From contig JAQISU010000057.1 of NCBI GenBank assembly GCA_029339505.1, positions 8,949,501-9,013,500 on the forward strand: a DNA stretch of 64,000 nucleotides. The letters run 5' to 3'. The notes beneath the pieces are model-generated. The model was not told the DNA's origin, made no database searches, and saw only the letters and a program-made list of their open reading frames with translations. The stretch comes from Unio delphinus. Its lineage: Eukaryota > Mollusca > Bivalvia > Unionida > Unionidae. Made by a program: the position numbers and the translations under genes. Of this stretch, positions 51,332-64,000 are shown one piece after another; the first letter of the stretch is position 1, and the number at the start of each line of letters is the position of its first letter.

Positions 51332-51588
51332 AGGGGCCACGAGTGACCGAGTTGTTTAAAGCGCTCCGTTACAGATCACTGCCACCTCACAACTGTCTGT
51401 GTGGGTTCGAGACTCAGATATGGCCAATGTCGGTTTGTGCGAAAGCTTGCCAGTAGCTTCTCGTGGGTCGGTAGTTCTCACCGGGGATTTTCCCGGGTAC
51501 TTCTTCCACCATTAATAGTTGCCGCCATGTTTGGCATATCGTGTGCTGAAAAATGGCGTTAAACCCTACAACAAAAACAACAACAACG
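51332..51588 (+). mobile_element. tRNA-derived V-type SINE, near full length
   Basis: GGGCCACGAGTGACCGAGTT (A-box region), GTGGGTTCGAGACTC (B box), GAAAGCTTGCCAGTAGCTTC, GGGATTTTCCCGGGTACTTC, GCTGAAAAATGGCGTTAAAC and an (AAC)n tail. Same family as 2500-2753. No clear target duplication was found. Confidence 0.88.
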
Positions 51589-52078
51589 ACTGATGTAAAA
51601 TGCACCGTTGTTTCACGCTGTTAGTTTGCGCTGCATAATAAGGTAGGGAACTATTGAAATCCAATAGATGTTGCTAGGACAACGCACCAATATATCAGTT
51701 CGATCCGCCAATGTGTAGGGTTATTATCACACCGGAAACTTGGCTACCGAAAATGCCAATACAAGTTGTGTTAAAACTATCAATGATATGTACATACAAT
51801 AATGACACAGATAGTATATTCATTGTTCAAGGGAAGCCACTATAACAATTTTCAAACAAATACGGTCTGCATTAATTTTTTTTTTTAGAAGTACACAGTA
51901 TCACTACCTACACTGCGTATATTCCGCCGTGACATTTAGGGTATGAATCCATAAACTGACCACAAATTTGCCAGCTGTTACAATAAAACATGCTTGAATG
52001 AAACCTTTATTAAAGGTCATATATAGGAGATGTATTCCACTATTTGTTTGTTCCCGTTTCTCGCGGGATGTGCTCATG
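51589..52078. other. No gene supported
   Basis: AT-rich; no recognised feature. Confidence 0.5.

Positions 52079-52159
<81 letters not shown>
52079..52159. repeat. (GA)n microsatellite
   Basis: About 80 bp of GA with one AAAG interruption at the start. Confidence 0.96.
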
Positions 52160-52161
<2 letters not shown>

Positions 52162-52309
52162 TGTATAGCAGAATGTGGCCGTTGTACTGATTAACCGTAT
52201 TTGTAAAGTTTCATTTTATGACGAAAATGTCAGAATTGAGAGAAAACAGAGATTCTGTTACTTAAAACCAAAGCCTGTCATATTGACCATGTCGTAAGCG
52301 ACTTTAGAG

Positions 52310-54599
<2,290 letters not shown>

Positions 54600-54737
54600 A
54601 GCATGAGTATATACCAAATGCATGAGTATATACCAAAAGCATGAATATATACCAAATGCATGAGTATATACCAAATGCATGGGTATATACCAAATGCATG
54701 ATTATATACCAAATGCATGAGTATATACCAAATGCAT
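54600..54737 (+). repeat. 19-bp minisatellite, 7 units
   Basis: Unit GCATGAGTATATACCAAAT, with single-base variants (GAATATA, GGGTATA, GATTATA). The minus-strand frame reading AFGIYSCIW repeats is a consequence. Confidence 0.95.
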
Positions 54738-54989
54738 GGGGAAAAAAAGTCTTACCATGCCCATCTACTAAGTGGAGCGTAGAATAGACTGACTCCATCA
54801 ATATCCTTGTTGTCAGTGCTGTACAAATTATTTGAGAAAGTTGTACAAACAAAAATTAATAGCTTCTTTGTGCAAAATTAATAACTTCTTCTATATTCCC
54901 TAATCCACAACAAGAAGGCTTTCGATAAAATCTAAGCTGACTCACTCTCTCATTTAATTTTCAAGGGGTCATTAATTATAACTCTGAGT

Positions 54990-55560
54990 GTGATAGTCCG
55001 ACCTTTTCTTGATACTCAGAAGGTCTTTTACACCATTCGGCAAACTTCCACCAGAATGAAGAGACATTATTTTGGAATCCGGTGGAAAAAACACGGTATA
55101 CATATCAAATAGTACAAAGGGCAGTCGTAGTTACAAATACCACTCTAGATGGATGTACATCAAGCAAGGAGTTCGACTACGAGGCATAGTGTCCCTCTTT
55201 CTGTATCTGGTATATATCGACCAGTTTCTACAGCACCAAGTAAAAAGCAAACAAGGATGTGAATTGGAAGTTCAGATTGCTGCAGCCCTAATTTTGCAGA
55301 CAACCTCACATGCCTATCAAATTCTCTTAAAAACGTAGCTAAACTGCTTGATATTATTGTTGAACACTCTACCAACTGGAACTAGAAACTAAGTTCGACA
55401 CAGTCGTCTATTATAATTTGTAACCAAAACTTGTTCAAATTATAAACTGTATACGAAGAAATAATTCATGAGGTTGATTCCGTTATTCACCTAGGAATAC
55501 TACGTTACCCCATCTTGCTAAAAAGCCAGGCAATCCTTTCATACTTCTGGGCTGGGTACC
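54990..55560 (+). mobile_element. Decayed LINE reverse transcriptase fragment
   Basis: About 54995-55040 reads FFLDTQKVFYTI, matching RT motif A (xLDxxKAFDTV). 55072-55260 reads GVRLRGIVSLFLYLVYIDQF, matching motif B with the usual GVRQGGVLSPFLY. About 55275-55375, in another frame, reads CSPNFADNLTCL..NVAKLLDIIVEH, matching motif C with FADD changed to FADN. About 55475 reads EVDSVIHLGILR. Frameshifts and altered catalytic residues show it is dead. The RT type differs from the other three LINEs here. Weaker traces may extend to about 56050. Confidence 0.75.
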
Positions 55561-56519
<959 letters not shown>

Positions 56520-57084
56520 CAAATTAATTGAATGTATACTATATTCCAAAATAAATACACAACCGTAGATTCATCAATACGCCATAACATTATTATGGCA
56601 CATAGCACCGCCCAGCGACTTTTGAACTTCGTTGTACACTCGACATTAGTTTAAAAAATAATTGTCGTTTGAGTATAATTATAACTGAAAATTAAAGTCA
56701 TATTGTAAATAAATGCACGGCGGAATAACTTTTCCAGTTGGTCTGCAAAGGATAGATTTGGTTACTTTTGTCGATTCTACTCAGTTATGCTGGTTATGGA
56801 CTGGTTTTATTATCATTGTCAATTCCGCACAAAGTAAATGTGTTTTGAGCAGAGACGGATGTGTCTTGACTCAGCTGTATATGTGTTTCCGATCTGACAT
56901 GTACTTTTTGGGGAAAATGTGAGAACACTATGAACTCTTTCAGTTGAAATTATCAACAACAAACTATGGAATATCATGTTCATTTTTATTTCGAGTGCAG
57001 TAAGGTGAATGCGATTGCAGTTGGAAACGTAGTCGAACATACAGTACAATATAGCGCTGTGTAATCAATTTCGAAATTCTGCAC
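56520..57084. other. No gene supported
   Basis: Overlapping frames at 56713-56922 (plus) and 56819-57049 (minus) have no motif. Confidence 0.5.
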
Positions 57085-57475
57085 AAGAAATGGATTACCC
57101 TTCTTGTACAAGAATCGAATATCCATCATGTACACGAATTGGATTACCCATCGTGTACACGAATTGGATTACCCATCATGTCAAAGAAATGGATTTCCAA
57201 TCATGTACATGAAATGGGTTACACATCATGTACAAGAAATTGATTACCCATCCTGAACGAGAAAAGGATTACCCATCATGTACAAGAAAAGGATTACCCA
57301 TCATGTACAAAAAATGGATTACCCATCATGTACAAGAAATGGATTACCCATCATGTACAAAAAATGAATTACCCATCATGTACAAGAAAAGGATTACCCA
57401 TCATGTACAAAAAATGGATTACCCATCATGTACAAGAAATGGATTACCCATCATGTACAAGAAATCGATTGCAAA
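57085..57475 (+). repeat. 25-bp minisatellite, about 15 units
   Basis: Unit GGATTACCCATCATGTACAAGAAAT. Left-hand units are more diverged (GTGTACACGAATT). Three units make a 75-bp, 25-codon cycle, which yields the 104- and 74-codon frames read through it (YPSCTR, ITHHVQ). Confidence 0.95.
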
Positions 57476-58539
57476 TACTATTATTTATATTAGCGATGTG
57501 CTCTATTACAAGGAAGGTTTTCCTAAATTTGAAAACTTTTAAGAAACAGTAATCAAAAGTGTATTGCAATGTGTCAGTCAGACGATAAGATTATTATGTT
57601 TAACCTAAAACGGAATGCAAGCACGAATGCCAGACTTTTCGTCCCTTTTCATCCTTTATCAATTACAAACTGTTCTTCACAGTGATAAAAGGTTTTAAAG
57701 ATTTTTACGAAATAGTTTCACATTCGATTGTTTCACCAACTTGTGAAGAAAGGTGGTAACAAAAGTTAAACTTCGCTAGTGCTTATTGGCCAAATATTTA
57801 TTTTAAAGTATTCAAAGTATCAACAAACTCAAATTACAATGGTTTCAGTATCGTGTTTGTCACATAACTCTAAAATACATGCTAATGGTACTGATAAATG
57901 TACATTTTGTAATGGCACACAAAAACCAACAGTACATTTGTCTTGGCTATGTATTGTGATTAATAGATAATGGAGTGATGTATCTCAGTTGATTCGAGAT
58001 TCAAAATAGTCCTACTCAGAAAGTCAAGATGGTTTTATTCGGAGAAATAGATGTGGAGCTTTTGAATGAGAAATCTTTATATTCTAGTCTCATTCTCACT
58101 AAGCATTACATAAACATATACATGATGAAAAGAGACACGACCCATATTAAATTGCTTCAACAGAACAACATATAATTTCAACATACTGTCAAAATATACT
58201 GGGCAACACTGTCACTAATTTTGGAACAGGGCCAGCATTTAGTTACAATGTTTCACTGAGATATTATTAATTGTTTAAATCCATGAAATAAAATAACTTC
58301 AGTCAGGTCAAACAAAACTGAACTCATTTCTGGACAAGGTCAAGTCCAGAAAACAATGTTACATTACAGTAGCATGTCATCGAATTAAAATAAAAAGAAC
58401 TTACTGACAAATAATTAAAGTAAATATAAATAACACTTTTCAACAAGTTTTATATTATATTGAATTTTTAAAATACAATTCCATTGCTTTAAATTTACTT
58501 TCTATAGAAATATGTTTTTAAAAAATTACAAACGCGCGG
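57476..58539. other. No gene supported
   Basis: AT-rich; 63-codon frame at 57779-57970 (with SCLSHNSKIH, CTFCNGTQKP) shows two Cys pairs but no family can be named. Confidence 0.45.
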
Positions 58540-58592
58540 GACCCATGTGATCATAAGGCCCGATTGGTCCAATCAGCCTAAGGCCGGCCCTG
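58540..58592 (-). mobile_element. Probable hAT-type transposon terminus
   Basis: Read on the minus strand it begins CAGGGCCGGCCTTAGGCTGA at 58592 and continues TTGGACCAATCGGGCC. This style of end is common among hAT-derived repeats in animals. The other end was not found, so it is a truncated piece or an element whose second end is decayed. Confidence 0.5.
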
Positions 58593-58780
58593 CTAAATTC
58601 GATCTCAAGAAGACATGTCTTTAGGTCAGATGATTCTAGTAGAACAGAAATGACTAAACAGAATTTAACTAACCGTATGTTTCAGGTGATAAGTTACATT
58701 TTATTCACGGATATCCGTCTCATTTTGTCTTGACCTCTTGCCGTTTACTTCTGCAAAAGTCCTCCACGGCTGAATTCTAC

Positions 58781-59026
58781 TCATTTCAGTCCAGACTCAT
58801 CCAACCAGATCTTTAAATACTGGCACAACTTGCTCACAATACGTTTGCTTTCTTCTTTACCCCTTCCTTTGTACGGATAGAGTCCACCCCATATATATTC
58901 CGGATTATATATTGGTTCCCATTCTTTAACATGTATTCCAACCACCAACACAGCCTGTTTGAGACTGATGTTAATGTTATTCATTTCAGTTATTTCCTGA
59001 GATATCTGGTTATGTTCCCAGTCCAT
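58781..59026 (-). CDS. Putative terminal exon or small gene, 81 codons
   Basis: ATGGACTGGGAACAT starts the frame, with G at +4, and an in-frame stop lies eight codons upstream. The product (MDWEHNQISQEITEMNN.. to DESGLK) has normal protein composition: a short hydrophobic strand (KQAVLVVGIHV), an aromatic stretch (EPIYNPEYIWGGLYPYKG), then a probable amphipathic helix (ESKRIVSKLCQYLKIWL). AATAAA lies on the same strand about 75 bases after the stop (near 58703). Acceptor-like CAG sites inside the first 15 codons would also allow it to be a last exon. The family is not recognised. It is the best host coding candidate in the window. Confidence 0.4.
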   Translation of the reverse strand: MDWEHNQISQEITEMNNINISLKQAVLVVGIHVKEWEPIYNPEYIWGGLYPYKGRGKEESKRIVSKLCQYLKIWLDESGLK

Positions 59027-59245
59027 GAGGTAAATATTTGTGTTTTGGTGTCATTCCGTCAGTTAGATATTAATTGCATTACATCTTAGTCCTTCAGGAT
59101 ATTGTCTCCTGTATAGGTAATAAAGAAACAATAAAAATTGAAATAGTCCAAATCCTCGCTCCCACCCCCACCCCTCCGGAAAAACAAAATTATTTTGCAG
59201 GGGAAGAAACATTATGTGTTCTTAGCTCCAATATTAACACTAATT
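59027..59245. other. Upstream flank of the putative exon
   Basis: No recognisable promoter or splice element. A short CA-rich patch CTCCCACCCCCACCCCTCCG lies at 59159-59178. Confidence 0.4.
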
Positions 59246-59445
59246 TCATATTTATTTCCACTGCTGGGCGAGAATATATTCTTGTGGGGTTTTCTTATTG
59301 TTGGGCACGTATGCATTTTTGGGGTTTATTTTCATTGCTGGGCAAGTATATATTCTTGTAGGAATTGTTTTCTCCGTTGATGGGAAATTATGTTTTGTAA
59401 TTTATTTCCATTCTTCGGCAAATATATATATTTTGGGGAATTCCC
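59246..59445 (+). repeat. Degenerate ~40-bp minisatellite, about 5 units
   Basis: TTTCCACTGCTGGGCGAGAA + TATATTCTTGTGGGG recurs as ATTGTTGGGCACGTATGCAT, ATTGCTGGGCAAGTATATAT, GTTGATGGGAAATTATG and ATTCTTCGGCAAATATATAT. Frames of 61-95 codons across it are repeat products. Confidence 0.75.
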
Positions 59446-61739
59446 AGATATTCATGTATTTATGATAGAATATGTATATTTAAAAGAATAGTCTGGACAT
59501 AGTCTTTAAGAACTTATATCTAACTTCGTATTAAATTTCCATTAATTTTTTTACGTTCCTGTACTTGGTGATTATTCATAGCGCCATCTGCACACTTTTA
59601 ATAGCTCTATATATATTCATTGCGTTTACTGCCCCTGTTTCTAATAACATGTAATAGCAAAAGTGTTTCAAATTTGTTATATTTCTCTAATGCTTCCCAA
59701 TCACTAAATTGAGCAGTGTTATGCGTTATCTTTTCTTGGTTTGTTATTTGACCTTAATCATTTTAATTTACATATATATCTACATAAACGAATAAAACTG
59801 ATACAAGGAGTCTCAGACTGACTATACAATTATTAAATGCCATTTTGCATTTACCTTTTTGTATGTTATTCATACAATATAAAAATTCACAACAACGGCA
59901 TAGCGGCTTTCAAATCGCCAACACCTAAGTTAATCGTCTCTAATAGAATTCAGTCAACACTCTTGAAAAGGCAGGGGCTGGGGGTGTTGAGTATTTGACA
60001 AAAGTTTGATGTTATACTACATCAAGACGTCGGTCATGATGGCGGATTTATGCGCGGGTGCGTTTTCCATGAGTAGCTGGACACCTAGGTTACCAGTGCG
60101 CGGACGGAATGTTTGGTAGTGTTCTACAAATTTTGACTACACTGTAAAGCATAACAATATCCAGTAACATGAATGAGTCAGGCACTAGGGTGACCAGACA
60201 TTCGGATCTAAACTTAATATATATAAATATATCTTCACAGTCCCACTTCTTCAAACGATTTGTTGTCTCTGCTCACTTTCTCTGATCCAAGCTTTATTGT
60301 TTCCACTTGAGTGAGTTCAAAAAATAATATCCAGATTTCATCAATTGTGTCAGTCATTCTTACATATTTGGCTAGTAACTGTTTGGCGATTTTAACTCAA
60401 GTGTTTCTGAAATTAGTCAGCCAAAGACAAGCGCGGGGTCCATCTTGTACACGGTGACGAATTAATGCTCGTGATAACAGAAACATATTCCCTTGTTTAT
60501 CGAGCATGTTCATTAATTACTCGCTTCAAAGCAGCCATTTCCTACTCACCAATCTCAGAAAACGATCTTCCAGAACGTGTATAATCTTTCTGGGAATCTT
60601 TTAAGACGATCACACCACCTCGAAATTGTATGAAATGAAAGAAAAATTTATCCGTAAGATTTTTTCTAGTCAGCTTTGATGTCAGCGAGAGGTTTTTATA
60701 GTGTGCTCTTTGCACAATAGAAAAATTGTTCTCCAACACTTTTACGTTTTCCTGTGTTACGTCACAAACCTATATTTTCGGGTGACTGGGGCTGCAAAAC
60801 ATGCAGCCGCAGATTATGTAATCAAACATTATTTTGTCTATTCAAAGAAACCTAAAAGCTGTAAGAAAACGTTCAGAACAATTCAATTATCCCACGTGGA
60901 ACAGTACAACCCGACCTTTTATGTTTTTTTTTCCATTCAAGTTAGCGATAAGTATGCCAAGAAGACGATCTAATTTTGATTTATTTATTTTTTTTAATAT
61001 AAAAAATGAAACAACAAACAGGAACAGTCCTAATCCAGATGCAAAAAGTACGGGTCTGGATGTTAAACCAGAATCTGCAATGAAACTGCATTGCTCAAAT
61101 ACGTTCTCAGTTGTCGAGATCAAACATCAAAGGTCCGTTTTTCCATTCTTCCATATTTGACGGCTAAATATATATTTGAAGCCTGTTGCGCACATCTAGA
61201 GACCACCCTCTATGATACTCAAAGCTCAAAAGTCTTCATCTTAATCAATGGAGGGCGAGTTGCGTGATAAGACCCAATCATGCACGCACACACAGATACA
61301 CTCACCTACATCAATGCACTGATGGGCGGCATCAAATAGTTGTCAGGTTTATTTCGAGAAACACGTGGCTAAAAAATTGTTTATCATATCATCATCCCAA
61401 AAGCCACATAAAATAGAAGAAAAAAAATCTCCTCGCATAACGAGTTTTACCACATAACGATAACAAAATAATACTCTCGAACCTGTACTTGAGGTTGTTA
61501 CCACACAGGGATAAATAATGGTTAATATGGCTTAAACACCATTTCAAATTCGTTTTAACAATCACGTAGAAAATTGATGACTCAGCAAGAATACTAAATC
61601 TCGTTATTTTTGTTCCGGTTTATTTATTTTGACAGCTTGATTAAGGAGATTTGTCAGACAGGCGTGCAACGAAGTTATAACTTATACCGTACCTGTTCAA
61701 GCATTGTCAAGTACTCTTTTAAATGGAAGATCCTTAAAT
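59446..61739. other. No gene supported
   Basis: AT-rich. ACTAGGGTGACCAGACATTC at 60185 resembles ends of some DNA transposons but no partner was found. Overlapping frames of 78-108 codons at 60701-61160 on both strands have no domain. Confidence 0.45.
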
Positions 61740-62300
61740 AGTGTATGTAGTCTAGTGTACCATTGGCTTGTAACCCTTTCGATGATGTTAATGTACAGTA
61801 GTCTAGTGTACCATTGGCTGTTAACCCCTTCGATGATGTTAATGTACAGTAGTCTAGTGTACCATTGGCTTGTAACCCCTTCGATGATGTTAATGTACAG
61901 TAGTCTAGTGTACCATTGGCTGTTAACCCTTCGATGATGTTAATGTACAGTAGTCTAGTGTACCATTGGCTGTTAACCCCTTCGATGATGTTAATGTACA
62001 GTAGTCTAGTGTAGCCACTTAAATGACCTTAATGCTCAGCAGTGTAATGTAAAATCGTATTTTAGCCACTAAAGTGAAATATTGACTTCGAACCACTTTA
62101 GTTGTGTTAATGTACAGAAGTCAAGTGCTATATTGTCTCTTAACCACTTAAGTGGTGTTAATTGTACATGAGTCATTGTAAAATTTGTAAATGGCTCTAA
62201 TGTTCAGCATTCGTGTGTAATATTGACTTTTACCTACTCGAATTGTGTTAATGTACAGAAGTCTAGTAGAATATCGGCTTTTAACCACTTAAGTGAATAA
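61740..62300 (+). repeat. ~51-bp minisatellite, homogeneous core and decayed right flank
   Basis: Unit TAGTCTAGTGTACCATTGGC + TGTTAACCCCTTCGATGATG + TTAATGTACAG. Five near-identical units lie at 61745-62010. To 62300, at least four strongly diverged units (TTAACCACTTAAGTG.., TTAATGTACAGAAGTC) continue. Confidence 0.92.
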
Positions 62301-63105
62301 AAACAAAAGTTTTTGTTATTCTGAGTACGTTTAAGCTGTAATCAAAGACAAGCCACTCAGGTATAGCTTAGCATAATTTTATTTTCAATTTACAACGAAA
62401 ATCAACATCAAAATCACTATCACTAACATTAGTACTTTTGTTAGTGCTTTAGAGTTATGAAAAATATGTCATTACGTTAATAGCCTTAACATAAAATATT
62501 ATATATTTACCGCCATAGTATTTCACATGATTTGTAATGTCAAGACAAATGTGATGACAAAACGCGTATCAGATAGACGCAATTCTAGAATGCAAACTGA
62601 TATTTGAGGAAAGAAGCAATGCCATTCTGGACAGATGGGGTAGAAACTATTGCTAGAGCGGTGTTCATTTACACGATATGATACATTCTACTTTAGTAGA
62701 CTGGCTTGTTATCTTGGCCTGTTTTATGACCATTATACATTTCCCCTCAATTATGGGATGCCATACATGACGACGAAAATAATACCTACTCTCAAATACC
62801 ACGAGCTACTAATATTATTTGACGTCACATGATGTCAATTGATTATGTATCAAATCTAGTATTGCCTTCTGTTACATATATCTAATTTGATAGTTATTTG
62901 TTTTAATTTAGTTGTTTGTTTGTCAAATTAAAATTCGTTTTTTATGTTTCATTACATGCTATTCATAATAATTGAAATTTATTCGCAAAAGATGTTTTTT
63001 TTCCGAAAATCGGTTGGCCTGAATTAATTCTTGGTAAACAAGTAATGTTGACTTAGATCCTGACCTTTTTTCCAAGGTTAGTAGCGACCATATAAACAGG
63101 TTTTA
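62301..63105. other. No gene supported
   Basis: AT-rich; no recognised feature. Confidence 0.5.
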
Positions 63106-63186
63106 TTTTTATCGTACAGTGATTGGTTGTTGTTTTTATCGTACAGTGATTGGTTGTTGTTTTTATCGTACAGTGATTGGTTGTTG
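63106..63186 (+). repeat. 27-bp tandem repeat, 3 perfect units
   Basis: TTTTTATCGTACAGTGATTG + GTTGTTG occurs three times without any difference. Confidence 0.97.
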
Positions 63187-63894
63187 TCAAAGTCAAGTAT
63201 GGACTAGTAAATTAGAAGTACACAACATTTTATTCTTAAAGTGAAAATGATTGGTTCTCGTCAGGGCTATGTTAGGAGTACGTGATATAAACGATCACTT
63301 CTTTTCTCCTCTCTCTTTTAATGATTTCGCAATTTAGGGATCTTTTCGAAACCGCGTATTAGAATACGATATAATCGTTGTTTTAGTGAAGGATGGTTAG
63401 TTCTGGGCTTTTACCAATGACTTTAAGTCATTTTGTTTCGTTGTAGCCGGTTTCCGAATTCAAGTTAACTTTCCTTCAGTTCACTTGGGTTTTCAAGGAT
63501 TAATTCGTATATCCGGAAATATTTAACGTGCTCATACAGAATTCTTGGACAAAGACGTTTATCTGAATTGTATTCGGATTTCCAGCACCAGAGTGATAAA
63601 TATTATGTTTCTACAATAAACTGATCTTGGATTTTCCAACAGGACTCGAACTTAAATCGATTAGAACATTTCATTAATAAGACTTTTGTAATTTAATTCG
63701 TGGATTATTCTTTGGTCATTTTTAGATTTGATTCTTTTACATAAATCCTATGTCAATTCCCATTTGAGGTGTCTATTAAACAGGCGCCGTTCTCAAGCAA
63801 GTGCTTCAGTTTTGATGATCTGTTTTGATAATTTCTACACAGCCCAGTGACCATTTGTTAAATTATGATCCTTTTTTGTTGATATTGTTTAGAT
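63187..63894. other. No gene supported
   Basis: AT-rich; no repeat with another copy in the window was recognised. Confidence 0.5.
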
Positions 63895-64000
63895 CAGGGG
63901 TCGGTAACATATTTTGCATAGCGTGCCATTTTTTTTTTCAATTATAAAAATGAAAGAGCTCGTGCCCATCTTTAAGTGTACAAATATTACAGCGAGACAT
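63895..64000 (+). mobile_element. Left end of a hAT-type element, running off the window
   Basis: CAGGGGTCGGTAACATATTT followed by GCATAGCGTGCCATTTTTTT is the typical end of Charlie-like/hAT elements (CAGGGGTCGGCAAC...GCGTGCCA). The preceding 8 bp GTTTAGAT (63887-63894) should reappear after the other end outside the window. Confidence 0.6.

Noticed and set aside
57228..57552. 104- and 74-codon frames
   Set aside because: 25-bp minisatellite read in frame every three units.
60185..60210. Transposon end ACTAGGGTGACCAGACATTC
   Set aside because: Resembles known element ends but no inverted partner or duplication was found, so no feature is called.

Overview
This window is eukaryotic, non-coding-dominated nuclear DNA, most likely from a marine invertebrate and probably a mollusc. 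It is AT-rich and has no bacterial-style operons, no long intact ORFs, no rRNA and no convincing free-standing tRNA. It does hold 5'-truncated LINEs, tRNA-derived SINEs (one family has a central block resembling the V-SINE type described in molluscs), MITEs, many minisatellites and very long dinucleotide and tetranucleotide microsatellites. No complete host gene can be supported. A handful of short ORFs or putative exons are listed at low confidence.

Layout. 0-8.7 kb: a TTCGG-rich degenerate region, one arm of a large dispersed element (440-1065), a full SINE with a perfect 15-bp target duplication (2500-2753), a 31-bp minisatellite (3.67-4.41 kb) and a truncated SINE. 8.75-18.53 kb is the most structured region. 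It is a nest of transposons with long inverted arms built from degenerate ~170-bp repeats. The inner element (8840-12780) has 42-bp identical inverted ends and a perfect 11-bp target duplication, and carries a RecQ-type helicase exon fragment flush against its right end. The outer element (8766-18519) has its own weaker duplication and was also hit by an L2/CR1-like LINE and a SINE. 18.5-25.5 kb: gene-poor, with a hAT-type MITE (perfect 8-bp duplication), long (TA)n/(TC)n tracts and a SINE. 25.6-30.6 kb: a decayed endonuclease/reverse-transcriptase LINE, another SINE and another L2/CR1-like LINE tail.

30.6-44.8 kb: microsatellites, several minisatellites (38, 43 and ~48 bp) and one copy (34.4-35.8 kb) of a >1.4-kb dispersed repeat whose second, inverted copy lies at 52.3-53.9 kb. 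44.8-48.3 kb: a second copy of the hAT MITE, a 1.45-kb array of a 33-bp repeat that is open on both strands and is split by a MITE, and the C-terminal end of another LINE. 48.7-64 kb: compound (AT)n-(AG)n tracts, a SINE, a fourth type of LINE RT fragment, 19-, 25-, 51- and 27-bp minisatellites, one plausible 81-codon terminal exon on the minus strand with a poly(A) signal (58.8-59.0 kb), and the left end of a hAT element running off the right edge.

The parts do not form a pathway. The sequence records layered insertion, and the one potentially new biological system is the inverted-arm element family with internal ~170-bp repeats and an included helicase fragment. All boundaries were read by eye. 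Family names are inferred from motifs and target duplications, not from database searches.
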